Positions 16,759 through 24,740 of a stretch of 64,000 nucleotides of DNA are shown here, in pieces. The notes beneath the pieces were generated by a model. The model searched no databases. It saw only the letters and a list, made by a program, of their open reading frames with translations, and had not been told where the DNA came from. The position numbers and the translations under genes were made by a program. Origin of the DNA: CADBRN01 sp050944685 (GTDB taxonomy: Bacteria > Bacillota > Clostridia > Lachnospirales > Lachnospiraceae); the NCBI GenBank assembly GCA_050944685.1, contig JBMNRP010000012.1:1-64000 (forward strand), given 5' to 3'. How positions within the stretch are numbered: the stretch's first letter is position 1; each line of letters starts with the position of its first letter.

Positions 16759-16787
16759 TTGCAAAATATGTTAGCATCTAGTAAAGT
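16759..16787 (+). promoter_or_regulatory. Promoter of the first AGCS transporter
   Basis: TTGCAA (16759-16764), 17 bases, then TAAAGT (16782-16787), in the 116-base gap before the gene. Confidence 0.5.
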
Positions 16788-16862
16788 ATTTCTTGTGATG
16801 CTGCAAAAAGGGAAGCGCAGTCAGAATTCAGCGGTATTTGGAAACACCAGGAGAAATATTTA

Positions 16863-18278
16863 ATGGATGCGGTTTTGTCAATACTGGATGCAATTGATTC
16901 TGTGATGTATTATCCTGTTCTGATAATCATTATGGCTTCTGCCGGAATCTATTTCACGGTGAGAACAAAGGGCGTGCAGATTCGTCTTTTTCCGGAGGCA
17001 TGCAGGCTCGTGGTCGAGAAGCCGGAGGGGAAGAATCAGGTTTCTTCCTTTCAGGCGCTTATGGTTTCGACGGCTTCCCGCGTCGGCACCGGAAACATTA
17101 TCGGAGTCGCCTCCGCGATCTGCCTCGGAGGGGCAGGGGCGACCTTCTGGATGTGGGTCATGTGCCTGATCGGAGCGTCTTCCGCTTTCATGGAAAGTAC
17201 ACTCGCCCAGATCTACAAGCAGAAAAATGATGACGGCGGATGCTACGGCGGGCCGGCCTATTACATTGAGAAAGCGATGCATGCACCGTGGCTCTCGGTG
17301 CTTTTCTGCATTTTCCTGATCGCGACATATGCGGTTGGCTTTAATCTGCTCTGCTCATACAATCTGCAGTCAACTTTCGCGACCTATTCGTTTTACAATC
17401 CGGACACGACGCCGATGGTCGTCGGCAGCATTCTGGCTCTCATCGTGGGCTACTGTCTGTTCGGGGGCGGAAAACGGATAGTCCATCTGACTTCTGTCAT
17501 CGTGCCGGTCATGGGCGTCTTCTATGTGATCATCTCGCTGATAGTTATTTTTGCACATATCCCGCACATCCCGGTGATGTTTGCGGCGATTTTTCATGAC
17601 GCCTTCAATTTCCGCGCGATTTTCGGCGGACTCGCCGGATCCTGCATGATCTATGGGTTCAAGAGAGGTCTGTATTCGAACGAGGCAGGCGTCGGCTCCG
17701 CGCCGAACGCTTCCGCGTCTGCGGAAGTGTCACACCCGGCGAAGCAGGGACTGGTTCAGACGATTTCGGTTTACATCGACACCATGCTTCTCTGCACGGC
17801 GACCGCTTTCATGTGCCTTTCGTCCGGTGCTGAATATGGAAAGAATGTCGAGCCGGCCACATTTGTCCAGAACGCGACGTCAACCGTGTTCGGGAAGGCG
17901 GGGCCGATCATTATCACCGTATCGATGATTCTGTTCGCGTTTACAACCCTCATCGGGAATCTCTATTACGTGAATAACGCGATGGCCTACATTAATCATA
18001 AGAAAATGCCGGGCAAAAGGGTGATGTATACTTTTTATCTCGTGGCTTGCGTCGTCATTTTCATGGGCGCGATCATGCCGATGAATGTCTGCTGGGATCT
18101 TGCGGATATCACCATGGGCTGTATGACGATGATCAATCTGCCTGCCTGCGTGATCATGTCCAATACCGCCGTGAAGACACTGAAGGATTTTGAAAAGCAG
18201 CATAAAGCCGGAAAAAATCCTGTCTTTCGCCCAAAAGATATCGGGCTTGACGCATCGGGACTTTCCTACTGGAAGTGA
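16863..18278 (+). CDS. Alanine or glycine:cation symporter (AGCS), copy 1
   Basis: 471 residues, 10-11 hydrophobic segments. Family signatures are FQALMVSTASRVGTGNIIGVASAI and the segment GLYSNEAGVGSAPNASASAEVSHPAKQG. AGCS proteins import alanine or glycine with Na+. The start ATG at 16863 has CAGGAGAAA upstream. A strong bidirectional terminator follows. A second AGCS protein is at 33946-35373; the two differ clearly in sequence, so substrate specialisation is likely rather than recent duplication. Confidence 0.9.
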   Translation: MDAVLSILDAIDSVMYYPVLIIIMASAGIYFTVRTKGVQIRLFPEACRLVVEKPEGKNQVSSFQALMVSTASRVGTGNIIGVASAICLGGAGATFWMWVMCLIGASSAFMESTLAQIYKQKNDDGGCYGGPAYYIEKAMHAPWLSVLFCIFLIATYAVGFNLLCSYNLQSTFATYSFYNPDTTPMVVGSILALIVGYCLFGGGKRIVHLTSVIVPVMGVFYVIISLIVIFAHIPHIPVMFAAIFHDAFNFRAIFGGLAGSCMIYGFKRGLYSNEAGVGSAPNASASAEVSHPAKQGLVQTISVYIDTMLLCTATAFMCLSSGAEYGKNVEPATFVQNATSTVFGKAGPIIITVSMILFAFTTLIGNLYYVNNAMAYINHKKMPGKRVMYTFYLVACVVIFMGAIMPMNVCWDLADITMGCMTMINLPACVIMSNTAVKTLKDFEKQHKAGKNPVFRPKDIGLDASGLSYWK

Positions 18279-18328
18279 ATCCGGCGTTTTGCTTTTCACA
18301 CTGCCGGAAAAAATAAGGGAAAGCAGAA

Positions 18329-18375
18329 AAGAAGCGTCCGCCATTCTCTGCCGTCAGGAATGGCGGACGCTTCTT
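18329..18375. terminator. Bidirectional intrinsic terminator
   Basis: Perfect 18-base inverted repeat (18329-18346 with 18358-18375) with an 11-base loop, between the convergent AGCS and flavodoxin genes. An A-run on one side and TTCTT on the other allow use in both directions. Confidence 0.8.
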
Positions 18376-18400
18376 GCATCAGATGTTTTTATTGGGAGGA

Positions 18401-18886
18401 TTACCACTGCTGGAAGCCATCAAACCAGATCTTGAGATCTTTCATGGAAACTTCTCCTCCGATGCGGCGCCCCTCGGTCACCTTTGCACTCTTTCCGACC
18501 AGATTCTGCAGACGTTCGCTGGTGCGCGCCATGCCGCTTCCGCCGGACGTGCAGAAGGGAATAATAGTTTTTCCGGAGAAATCCGCGGACGTAAGGAAGG
18601 TGTCTACGATGCTGGGTTCTCTGCCCCACCAGATCGGGAAGCCGAGAATGATTGTGTCATACGGCGCGAGATCCGGGGCTGCTTCTTTTATTTCCGGATG
18701 GCAGTTCGGGTCGTTCATTTCAAGAGTAGAACGGGACTGCTTGTTGTTCCAGTCGAGATCTTCTTTGGTATAGGGCCGGACCGGTGCGATCTCGAACAGA
18801 TCCGCGTTTTCCTCCTTCGCGATATTTTCCGCGAGTTTTTTTGTCGTTCCGGTAGCTGAGAAATACGCCACTAATGTTTTGCTCAT
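18401..18886 (-). CDS. Flavodoxin
   Basis: 161 residues. The FMN phosphate loop is YFSATGTTKKLAENIA near the N-terminus, the second loop LGFPIWWGREPSIVDTFL stacks on the isoalloxazine, and the third is FCTSGGSGMARTSERL. It is the flavodoxin_4-like type common in anaerobes, an electron carrier. The frame opens at 18898, but the ATG at 18886 follows GGAGGTAATT and gives the family start MSKTLVAYFSATGTT. Confidence 0.9.
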   Translation of the reverse strand: MSKTLVAYFSATGTTKKLAENIAKEENADLFEIAPVRPYTKEDLDWNNKQSRSTLEMNDPNCHPEIKEAAPDLAPYDTIILGFPIWWGREPSIVDTFLTSADFSGKTIIPFCTSGGSGMARTSERLQNLVGKSAKVTEGRRIGGEVSMKDLKIWFDGFQQW

Positions 18887-18932
18887 AATTACCTCCAAAT
18901 ATTTAAGGATTGCTTTGCCATAAGCCTATTCT

Positions 18933-18961
18933 ATTATATCGCAGTCAGCAGAAAACATCGA
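18933..18961 (-). promoter_or_regulatory. Promoter of the flavodoxin gene
   Basis: Minus-strand TATAAT (plus 18933-18938) lies 17 bases from TCGATG (plus 18956-18961), a weak -35. Confidence 0.45.
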
Positions 18962-19105
18962 CAGATTTCTGCAGGGAGTTCCCGGAATAAAAAGGTTTTT
19001 CTTTTTTCCCTGGGGAAATCAGTGTATGATCAGATGTGCAGGGCTTCATAACAGCCGGGATGCAGAGATTATCGTAAACCGGGATCGGATGAGGATTATT
19101 TCAGG

Positions 19106-19978
19106 ATGTTTCGCAGAAAGAGGCAGCGCTCAGAAAAAAGAAAAAACCATATCAGCAGACTGAGCAGGTCCGTCGTCAGAGGAATCGGCACGCGCCATAT
19201 GGGGACGTATGCCTCCAGCACCACCTTTTATTATTTCCTTGCCCTCGTTCCCATTCTGGTTTTTGTTTCCGCCATGCTTCCGCTGACCGGGATGAAAGAG
19301 CAGGATCTGGTGACGGCGGTGACGGCGGTGACGCCGGACGCCGTAGATTCTCTCGTTCAGATTATTATCACGGAGGCTTACGAACATTCCGGCAATCTCA
19401 TTCCCATTTCGGTTATTACACTTCTGTGGACTTCGATTCAGGGGAATCTCGCTCTGCTGCAGGGAATGAATGACGTCTACAAGGCGGAAGAGCACAGGAG
19501 CTATTGGCGGCTGGTCCTGATCTCTCTTCTCTGGACTGCGCTTCTCACGATTCTGTTTCTGGTGCTGGTTTATTTCATCTTCAGCGATCAGATTCAGGAC
19601 TTTTTTATGGCCTATCTCCCGAATCAGAAATATCGTGTCCGTACATTCACGAGAACGCGAAGAATTATCTGCTTTCTGATTGCGGCGGCTATTTTTGCCG
19701 TTCTGTATACGTATATGCCGGCCGGCAAGAGAAAATATTACTACCAGCTTCCCGGCGCCGTGTTCGCTGCGGCGATATGGGTCATCTTTTCCGTCTTCTT
19801 CGCCATGTATGTCAACGGCTTCAACAAGTTTACTTCCTTTTACGGGAGCCTCGGAACATTGGCTATTCTCCTGTTCTGGATGTACTGCTGCTTTTATATT
19901 TTGCTGATCGGAGGCTTCATCAACTGCCATTTCGAGCATTACATCCGCAATCTCATGCCGAAAAGAAAGAAGTCCTGA
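19106..19978 (+). CDS. YihY/BrkB-family membrane protein
   Basis: 290 residues with six hydrophobic segments. The opening is typical of the family (GTYASSTTFYYFLALVPILVFVSAMLP), as are the Leu- and Trp-rich stretch LLWTSIQGNLALLQGMNDVY and the end FWMYCCFYILLIGGFINCHFE. It was historically called ribonuclease BN or BrkB; it is now treated as an integral membrane protein of uncertain function. The basic N-terminus (RRKRQRSEKRKNH) suggests a cytoplasmic N-end. Confidence 0.88.
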   Translation: MFRRKRQRSEKRKNHISRLSRSVVRGIGTRHMGTYASSTTFYYFLALVPILVFVSAMLPLTGMKEQDLVTAVTAVTPDAVDSLVQIIITEAYEHSGNLIPISVITLLWTSIQGNLALLQGMNDVYKAEEHRSYWRLVLISLLWTALLTILFLVLVYFIFSDQIQDFFMAYLPNQKYRVRTFTRTRRIICFLIAAAIFAVLYTYMPAGKRKYYYQLPGAVFAAAIWVIFSVFFAMYVNGFNKFTSFYGSLGTLAILLFWMYCCFYILLIGGFINCHFEHYIRNLMPKRKKS

Positions 19979-20014
19979 TGTGTTCAGGCTTTCCGGCGAG
20001 GGAGGTCATTATTT

Positions 20015-20704
20015 ATGAGTGAGAGAACAGATCTGCAGATTTCCGGGAAGAATATTACCCTTTTTTTGGGATCTTCCGGAAGTCCGATTGTTTACCTGGA
20101 TACTTTCTCTGCAGAGGAGATGGAAGGAGTACAGAAAATTCTTCGTGAGCCGGGTTTTCCGGCTCACTCGCTCGCGGTGATCGGCGGTCTGGAGTGGAAT
20201 GATGAGATGAGCCCGTGGTACTGTCCGCCGGTGTTAAAAAACGGAACCGCATATCAGGGAAAGGCGGGCCGTTTTCTTTCCGATATGGAAGAGAAGATCA
20301 TTCCGGAAGTGGAAGAGAAGCTCCCCGAAGCGCCGGCGTACCGTGTGATCTCCGGTTACTCGCTCGCCGGCCTGTTTGCCGTCTATTCGTTATACCGGAC
20401 AGATCTTTTCGCCCGCGCGGCAAGTATGTCAGGCTCTTTCTGGTACCCGGATTTTCTGGAATACGCCCGGGACCATGCGATGAAAAGAGAACCGGAATGC
20501 CTGTATTTTTCCCTCGGGGACCGGGAGAGCAGGACCCGAAACAAGACCATGAAGACAGTCGGTGACCGGACGCAGGCGCTGGAAGAATACTACAGGGAAA
20601 AAGGAATAAATACCCGGTTCGAATGGAATCCGGGAAACCATTTTCAGAATTTCGAAGAGCGGACCGCAAAAGGAATCCGGTGGGTTCTGGAACAACCCGG
20701 ATAA
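20015..20704 (+). CDS. Alpha/beta-hydrolase of the esterase D / IroE type
   Basis: 229 residues. The nucleophile elbow reads GYSLAGLFAVYSLYR, the acidic region is YFSLGDRESRTRN, and the terminal catalytic His is in WNPGNHFQNF. This combination is typical of putative-esterase (IroE/Fes-related) proteins, which cleave ester bonds of acyl or siderophore-like substrates. There is no signal peptide, so it is probably cytoplasmic. The ATG follows GGGAGGTC. It is convergent with the macro-domain gene. Confidence 0.75.
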   Translation: MSERTDLQISGKNITLFLGSSGSPIVYLDTFSAEEMEGVQKILREPGFPAHSLAVIGGLEWNDEMSPWYCPPVLKNGTAYQGKAGRFLSDMEEKIIPEVEEKLPEAPAYRVISGYSLAGLFAVYSLYRTDLFARAASMSGSFWYPDFLEYARDHAMKREPECLYFSLGDRESRTRNKTMKTVGDRTQALEEYYREKGINTRFEWNPGNHFQNFEERTAKGIRWVLEQPG

Positions 20705-20726
20705 GATGTCCGTCCTTCGGCTCCCG

Positions 20727-21263
20727 TCAGCTGTCGCTGCCGGCGGATGTTTCGATGGCTTTTTCGTAAACGCTCATGGTGCGGTCATCAAACAGAACCC
20801 ATTCGACCAGGTCCAGTTTTTCCGGATGGTTTTGAATGAATTTCCGGACCTCAGCCAGTGCGAGAGCGGCTGCCCGTTCGACGGGAAAATGATACACGCC
20901 GGTCGAGATGGACGGAAATGCGATTTTCCGGATTCCGTTTTCTACCGCAAGCTCCAGGGAGTGCCGGTAGCAGCCGGCGAGAAGTTCATCCTCGTTCCGG
21001 TTTCCTCCGCTCCAGACGGGCCCCACGGTATGAATCACGTACTTGCAGGGAAGACGGTAGGCAGAGGTGATTTTTGCATTTCCCGTGCGGCAGCCGTGCA
21101 GCGTGCGGCATTCCGCCAGAAGCTCGGGCCCCGCTGCCCGGTGGATCGCCCCGTCGACGCCTCCTCCTCCGAGAAGAGAGGTATTCGCCGCGTTTACGAT
21201 GGCGTCCACATCGCTGATTTTCGTAATATCACCGCGCACCGCACGGATTATTGTTTTTCCCAT
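20727..21263 (-). CDS. Macro-domain protein (O-acetyl-ADP-ribose deacetylase type)
   Basis: 178 residues. RGDITKISDVDAIVNAANTSLLGGGGVDGAIHRAAG is the classical MacroD motif with the ADP-ribose-binding Asp and Asn residues, and the phosphate loop reads PSISTGVYHFP. Family members remove ADP-ribose from acidic residues or deacetylate O-acetyl-ADP-ribose. No ADP-ribosyltransferase is adjacent, so a general clean-up role is likely. The start is preceded by AAAGGAG. Confidence 0.93.
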   Translation of the reverse strand: MGKTIIRAVRGDITKISDVDAIVNAANTSLLGGGGVDGAIHRAAGPELLAECRTLHGCRTGNAKITSAYRLPCKYVIHTVGPVWSGGNRNEDELLAGCYRHSLELAVENGIRKIAFPSISTGVYHFPVERAAALALAEVRKFIQNHPEKLDLVEWVLFDDRTMSVYEKAIETSAGSDS

Positions 21264-21427
21264 CTTATACTCCTTTCATATTGAATTTTTTTGTAAGCTG
21301 ACTATATCACCGGGATAATATTATTTCAATTCGCCGGTCAGAAGCTTTTCTGTTATACTTATCAGGGCAGATTTCTCTGCTTTGAAGATCCCCGGGAAAA
21401 GTATACAGCGGGTTCAGGAGAAGACCG

Positions 21428-21994
21428 ATGACGGAAAAGGAAAAAATGAAACTCGGCATGTGGTATGACGCAAATAATGACATTCAATTGATCCGCGAAA
21501 GAACGCAGACCATGCGTGAATGTCAGCTTTACAATCAGGCACCGGCGCTATCGCCGGAAGCGGAAGAAATTCTGCGCCGGATTCTGGGGAAAGAAGAACT
21601 GCCCGCCGGTCTTATTGTTCTGCCGTCGGTTTTTTTTGATTACGGAACCAATACGCATTTCGGCGAGAGTGTTTTTGTCAATCACCACAGCTATTTTATG
21701 GATGGAGCACCGATCACGGTCGGCTCCCATTGCTTCGTCGGACCATTCTGCGGCTTCTATACCGCATCGCATCCGACGGATGCCATGTCCAGAAACCGGG
21801 GAAAAGAAAGAGCACTTCCGATTGAGATCGGAGATAACTGCTGGATCGGGGCAAACGTATCCGTCATGCCGGGTGTGACGATCGGATCCGGCTGTGTGAT
21901 CGCGGCGGGAGCCGTCGTAACGCACGATATACCGGACGATACGGTTGCCGCCGGTGTTCCCGCGCGCCCGGTCCGGAAGATCGAACAGAAGTGA
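21428..21994 (+). CDS. Sugar O-acetyltransferase of the maltose/galactoside acetyltransferase family
   Basis: 188 residues. It has the N-terminal cap KEKMKLGMWYDANNDIQLIRER, and the left-handed beta-helix hexapeptide repeats follow: INHHSYFMDGAPITVGSHCFVGPF, then IGDNCWIGANVSVMPGVTIGSGCVIAAGAVVTHDIPDDTVAAGVPARPV. The catalytic His is in ASHPTD. It acetylates a sugar hydroxyl from acetyl-CoA. A TATACT -10-like sequence lies near 21352. The sugar acceptor is unknown. Confidence 0.93.
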   Translation: MTEKEKMKLGMWYDANNDIQLIRERTQTMRECQLYNQAPALSPEAEEILRRILGKEELPAGLIVLPSVFFDYGTNTHFGESVFVNHHSYFMDGAPITVGSHCFVGPFCGFYTASHPTDAMSRNRGKERALPIEIGDNCWIGANVSVMPGVTIGSGCVIAAGAVVTHDIPDDTVAAGVPARPVRKIEQK

Positions 21995-22029
21995 AATTTC
22001 ACAAAAGAACAGCAAAGAAATCAGATTGC

Positions 22030-22707
22030 TTATGATTTAAAGTAATCCGGAAATTCTTTGCGAAGTTCCGACTCACGCTGGTCCATAGAACTGTAATCGT
22101 GATGAATATCCATCAGACGGACCAGCTCTTCCTCTTTTCCTTCCCGGATCAGTCTGATCATCTCAAGATGCTCATTCAGAGATTTCCGCATGATTCCTTT
22201 TCGCCGCAGGTCCAGCGTGAGGACACGATTATAGTGAGCCCTCGAATCCGCGATAATATCCCATGTCATTTCGTGCCCCGCGGCACGGAAGATAGCGGCG
22301 TGAAACGAATTATCGTTCTGGATGTATCCACGCACATCTTTATTTTTGATAGCCTTCTTCATAAAAAAGAGGCTGTCCTCCAGATCATCCTCCAGATTCG
22401 CTTTTTCCCGGCAGAGCTTCAGGCAGACGTCCGAATCGAGGATATGGCGCATATAGGCGCATTCCTTTGCAATGGCAAAATTGATTTCGGACACATATGT
22501 TCCGCGCTGCGGATAGATGTCGATCAGATCTTCACTGGACAAACGGATCAGCGCTTCCCGGATAGGGGTTCTGCTGACCCCGAGTTTTTCCGTCAGGGTG
22601 CTTTCCTTGATCGGTTCCCCGGGCATCATTTCAAGATACTGAATCCGGTCCTTCAGTTCCTGGTAGACATTCAGTTTTGCTCTTCGGGTATTGTTTACGG
22701 CAATCAT
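22030..22707 (-). CDS. GntR-family regulator with FCD domain
   Basis: 225 residues. An N-terminal winged helix (SRTPIREALIRLSSEDLIDIYPQRGTYV, about 38-70) is followed by an all-helical FCD ligand domain (about 80-215) with His and Asp metal-ligand candidates (DNSFHAAIFRAAGH; DIHHDYSS). It probably represses the divergent EamA exporter gene and itself. A perfect operator-like palindrome (22746-22759) overlaps its own -10. Confidence 0.9.
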   Translation of the reverse strand: MIAVNNTRRAKLNVYQELKDRIQYLEMMPGEPIKESTLTEKLGVSRTPIREALIRLSSEDLIDIYPQRGTYVSEINFAIAKECAYMRHILDSDVCLKLCREKANLEDDLEDSLFFMKKAIKNKDVRGYIQNDNSFHAAIFRAAGHEMTWDIIADSRAHYNRVLTLDLRRKGIMRKSLNEHLEMIRLIREGKEEELVRLMDIHHDYSSMDQRESELRKEFPDYFKS

Positions 22708-22745
22708 GATGACAACTCCATTTTATTAAGAAAATATCTGTTATG

Positions 22746-22777
22746 ACTAGTATACTAGTAATTTTTATTTTGGTCAA
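22746..22777 (-). promoter_or_regulatory. GntR promoter with overlapping palindromic operator
   Basis: The minus-strand promoter is TTGACC (plus 22772-22777), 17 bases, TATACT (plus 22749-22754). The -10 lies inside the perfect 14-base palindrome ACTAGTATACTAGT (22746-22759), which matches the GT-N2-AC core expected of FadR-type GntR operators. Binding would block this promoter, implying autoregulation. Confidence 0.65.
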
Positions 22778-22929
22778 TCGGTCAATAATTAAGTTTTTCA
22801 CATGTTCTTTTCTGACTTCGTGAAAAAATCCGGTAAAAATATCGAAAACTTCCCCGGATGATAAATATTAATACAATAATATATTAAAGAAAAACAATTT
22901 GTGTTTTCGGGTTTTTGGTGATTGCCAGC

Positions 22930-22966
22930 TTGACAAAGCCTGATACAAATATTAATATATTAATAT
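22930..22966 (+). promoter_or_regulatory. Promoter of the EamA transporter gene
   Basis: TTGACA (22930-22935), 17 bases, TAATAT (22953-22958). The -10 lies in an 18-base AT-only palindrome (ATATTAAT mirrored, about 22949-22966). A related AT-rich palindromic stretch lies about 80 bases upstream. Confidence 0.65.
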
Positions 22967-22989
22967 CTGCATCGGGAGGAGATAATGAT

Positions 22990-23889
22990 TTGAAAAACTA
23001 CAGACTTCGCAATTCGATGCTGCTTCTTCTTACCGCGTTGATCTGGGGAACCAGTTTCGTTGCGACGAGCAAAGGCGTCGAAGCGGTCCAGCCGATTACC
23101 TTCACCGGATTCAGACTGCTGCTCGCCGGATTCAGTCTGCTGCCGCTGACTCTTCTGAGAAACAGGAAGATCCCCGACCTCGGAAAATTTAAGAAAAAAG
23201 ATCTGATTCTTGGCGGGATCGGCTGCGGATGCAGCCTGATTGCCGCGATGATTCTGCAGACAATCGGAATAAAATATACAACGGTGGGAAAAGCAGGGTT
23301 TATTACCGCGTTTTATATTATTCTGGTACCTGTGATCGGGATTTTTCACGGGAGGAAACCATCCCCTCTGATCTGGGCCGCTGTGGGAATCGCGCTCTGC
23401 GGACTGTATTTTATCTGTATCAATGAGCGGCTGTCGATAGCAAAAGGGGACGCGTTCTGTCTCGCGGGGGCATTCTGTTACGCGCTTCATATTCTGGTGA
23501 TAGACCGTTTTTCCGGAATCACGGACGGGATTTCTCTTTCGTGCGTTCAGTTTTTTGTCGCAGGAAGTATTGGTCTGATCTTCATGTTTCTCTTCGAATC
23601 GCCGTCACTTTCTGCTCTTGGGGAATGTATTTTTTCGCTGCTTTATGCGGGAGTTATCGCCAATGCGGTCGGAGATACGCTTCAGATCATCGGCCAGAAA
23701 GGGCTGAATCCTTCGGTGGCGTCCCTGCTGATGAGCATGGAATCCTGCTTCAGTCTGATTGCCGGCTTTCTGATTCTGAGACAGAAGCCGACATTCAGGG
23801 AGCTGTCTGGCTGTATTCTGATGCTGGCGGCTATTGTATTGGCGGATTTTCTTCCTATGATTTCTGAAAGAAAAGAGACAGACAACTAA
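22990..23889 (+). CDS. EamA-family (DMT) transporter
   Basis: 299 residues with ten hydrophobic segments in two EamA halves: first half LTALIWGTSFVATSKGVEAVQPITFTGFRLLLAG, second half AGAFCYALHILVIDRFSGITDGISLSCVQFF and ASLLMSMESCFSLIAGFLILRQKPTFRELSGCILMLAAIVL. It is probably an exporter of amino acids or another metabolite. The start is the TTG at 22990, eight bases after GGGAGGAG; a longer frame from 22915 would overlap the promoter. It is divergent from the GntR regulator. Confidence 0.85.
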   Translation: MKNYRLRNSMLLLLTALIWGTSFVATSKGVEAVQPITFTGFRLLLAGFSLLPLTLLRNRKIPDLGKFKKKDLILGGIGCGCSLIAAMILQTIGIKYTTVGKAGFITAFYIILVPVIGIFHGRKPSPLIWAAVGIALCGLYFICINERLSIAKGDAFCLAGAFCYALHILVIDRFSGITDGISLSCVQFFVAGSIGLIFMFLFESPSLSALGECIFSLLYAGVIANAVGDTLQIIGQKGLNPSVASLLMSMESCFSLIAGFLILRQKPTFRELSGCILMLAAIVLADFLPMISERKETDN

Positions 23890-24034
23890 GATAAGAAGAC
23901 AGCCTCACCTTTTGGCTCCGGAATCGGTCTGAACTTTTTCTTCGGCTTTTATTGCTTTGCAATTCCGGTTTTGAAAAATTGTCTGCTGCACAGAATCAGA
24001 TAATGTATTTTTTTCGGAGGGTACCAGTTTTTTC

Positions 24035-24130
24035 TTACATTAATTGCTGAAAAAGTATATAATAGCATTTGCTGAGCAGCGAAATGCGTAAGTCCAAGTG
24101 TTTATGGAAATGCGCGTTTCGCTGTTTTTT
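24035..24130 (+). promoter_or_regulatory. Promoter and attenuator of the DUF2798-MATE operon
   Basis: TTACAT (24035-24040), 17 bases, TATAAT (24058-24063) gives a start near 24070. Within the leader, CAGCGAAATGCG (24077-24088) pairs with CGCGTTTCGCTG (24113-24124, one G-U), followed by six T (24125-24130): an early intrinsic terminator. An overlapping alternative hairpin (GCATTTGCT with the following AGC(G)AAATGC, about 24065-24086) could exclude it. This explains most of the 324-base gap 23890-24213; upstream of 24035 I see nothing notable. Confidence 0.65.
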
Positions 24131-24188
24131 ATGTCTGTCATTTCCGGGTGGTCCGGATGCCGGGAACAGGTTCGGATCGCCGGATTAG
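24084..24188 (+). CDS. Putative 34-codon leader peptide of the DUF2798-MATE operon
   Basis: An ATG inside the first arm of the attenuator hairpin opens a frame that begins MRKSKCLWKCAFRCFLC, runs across the terminator and ends at TAG (24186-24188), 26 bases before the DUF2798 start. No Shine-Dalgarno sequence is visible. The Lys-Cys pairs and position match the leader of the other DUF2798 gene (8552-8608), arguing for translation-coupled attenuation. Not proven to be translated. Confidence 0.45.
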   Translation: MRKSKCLWKCAFRCFLCLSFPGGPDAGNRFGSPD

Positions 24189-24213
24189 GTTGTATTCCGA
24201 AGGAGGAAGTAAC

Positions 24214-24738
24214 ATGCCGGAAAACAAAGTGCAGGGGACCGTATTCGGAATCCTGATGTCATACGTAATGGCGTATGGCATGGAAGTTTACAACGTTGCG
24301 ATCAAGGAGGGCTTCAACCTGAATCAGGGAGGGTTCTCCACCATGGTCAATCACGTCTTCTTTGACGCGTTGATTGAAGCTTCCTATATGGGACTGTTCG
24401 TTTTTATCACTTCATCGCTTTTCGGGAACCGGATCGGTGCCTCGTTTGCGGCGAGACATACCGATCCGAAAAAGGACAATCCCTATTTCTGCAGGGTCAT
24501 GAGGCAGGCCGGGACGGTCGCCGTCATGTGCCCTACCATGAGTTTTATTGCGACGATTCTATTCAATCTTATCCTGGCACACCAGTCTCCGGTGAACATC
24601 ATCGCCATCTGGGTCGGAACCGTCCTCAAAAACTTTCCGATGGCATTTTTCTGGAATATGTTTGCCGCGGCGCCGTTCTGCCATCTGATCTTTGACACGT
24701 ATAACAATAGAAAAAAGTCTGGTATTAAGGGGAAATGA
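24214..24738 (+). CDS. DUF2798-family membrane protein, second copy
   Basis: 174 residues, four hydrophobic segments. VFGILMSYVMAYGMEVYNVAIKEG resembles the first segment of the copy at 8057-8536, as does the later VGTVLKNFPMAFFWNMFAAAPFCHLIFD. The ATG at 24214 follows AAGGAGGAAG; the frame is open from 24148. It overlaps or abuts the MATE gene, so it may be an accessory part of the efflux system or merely co-regulated. Function unknown. Confidence 0.8.
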   Translation: MPENKVQGTVFGILMSYVMAYGMEVYNVAIKEGFNLNQGGFSTMVNHVFFDALIEASYMGLFVFITSSLFGNRIGASFAARHTDPKKDNPYFCRVMRQAGTVAVMCPTMSFIATILFNLILAHQSPVNIIAIWVGTVLKNFPMAFFWNMFAAAPFCHLIFDTYNNRKKSGIKGK

Positions 24739-24740
24739 TC

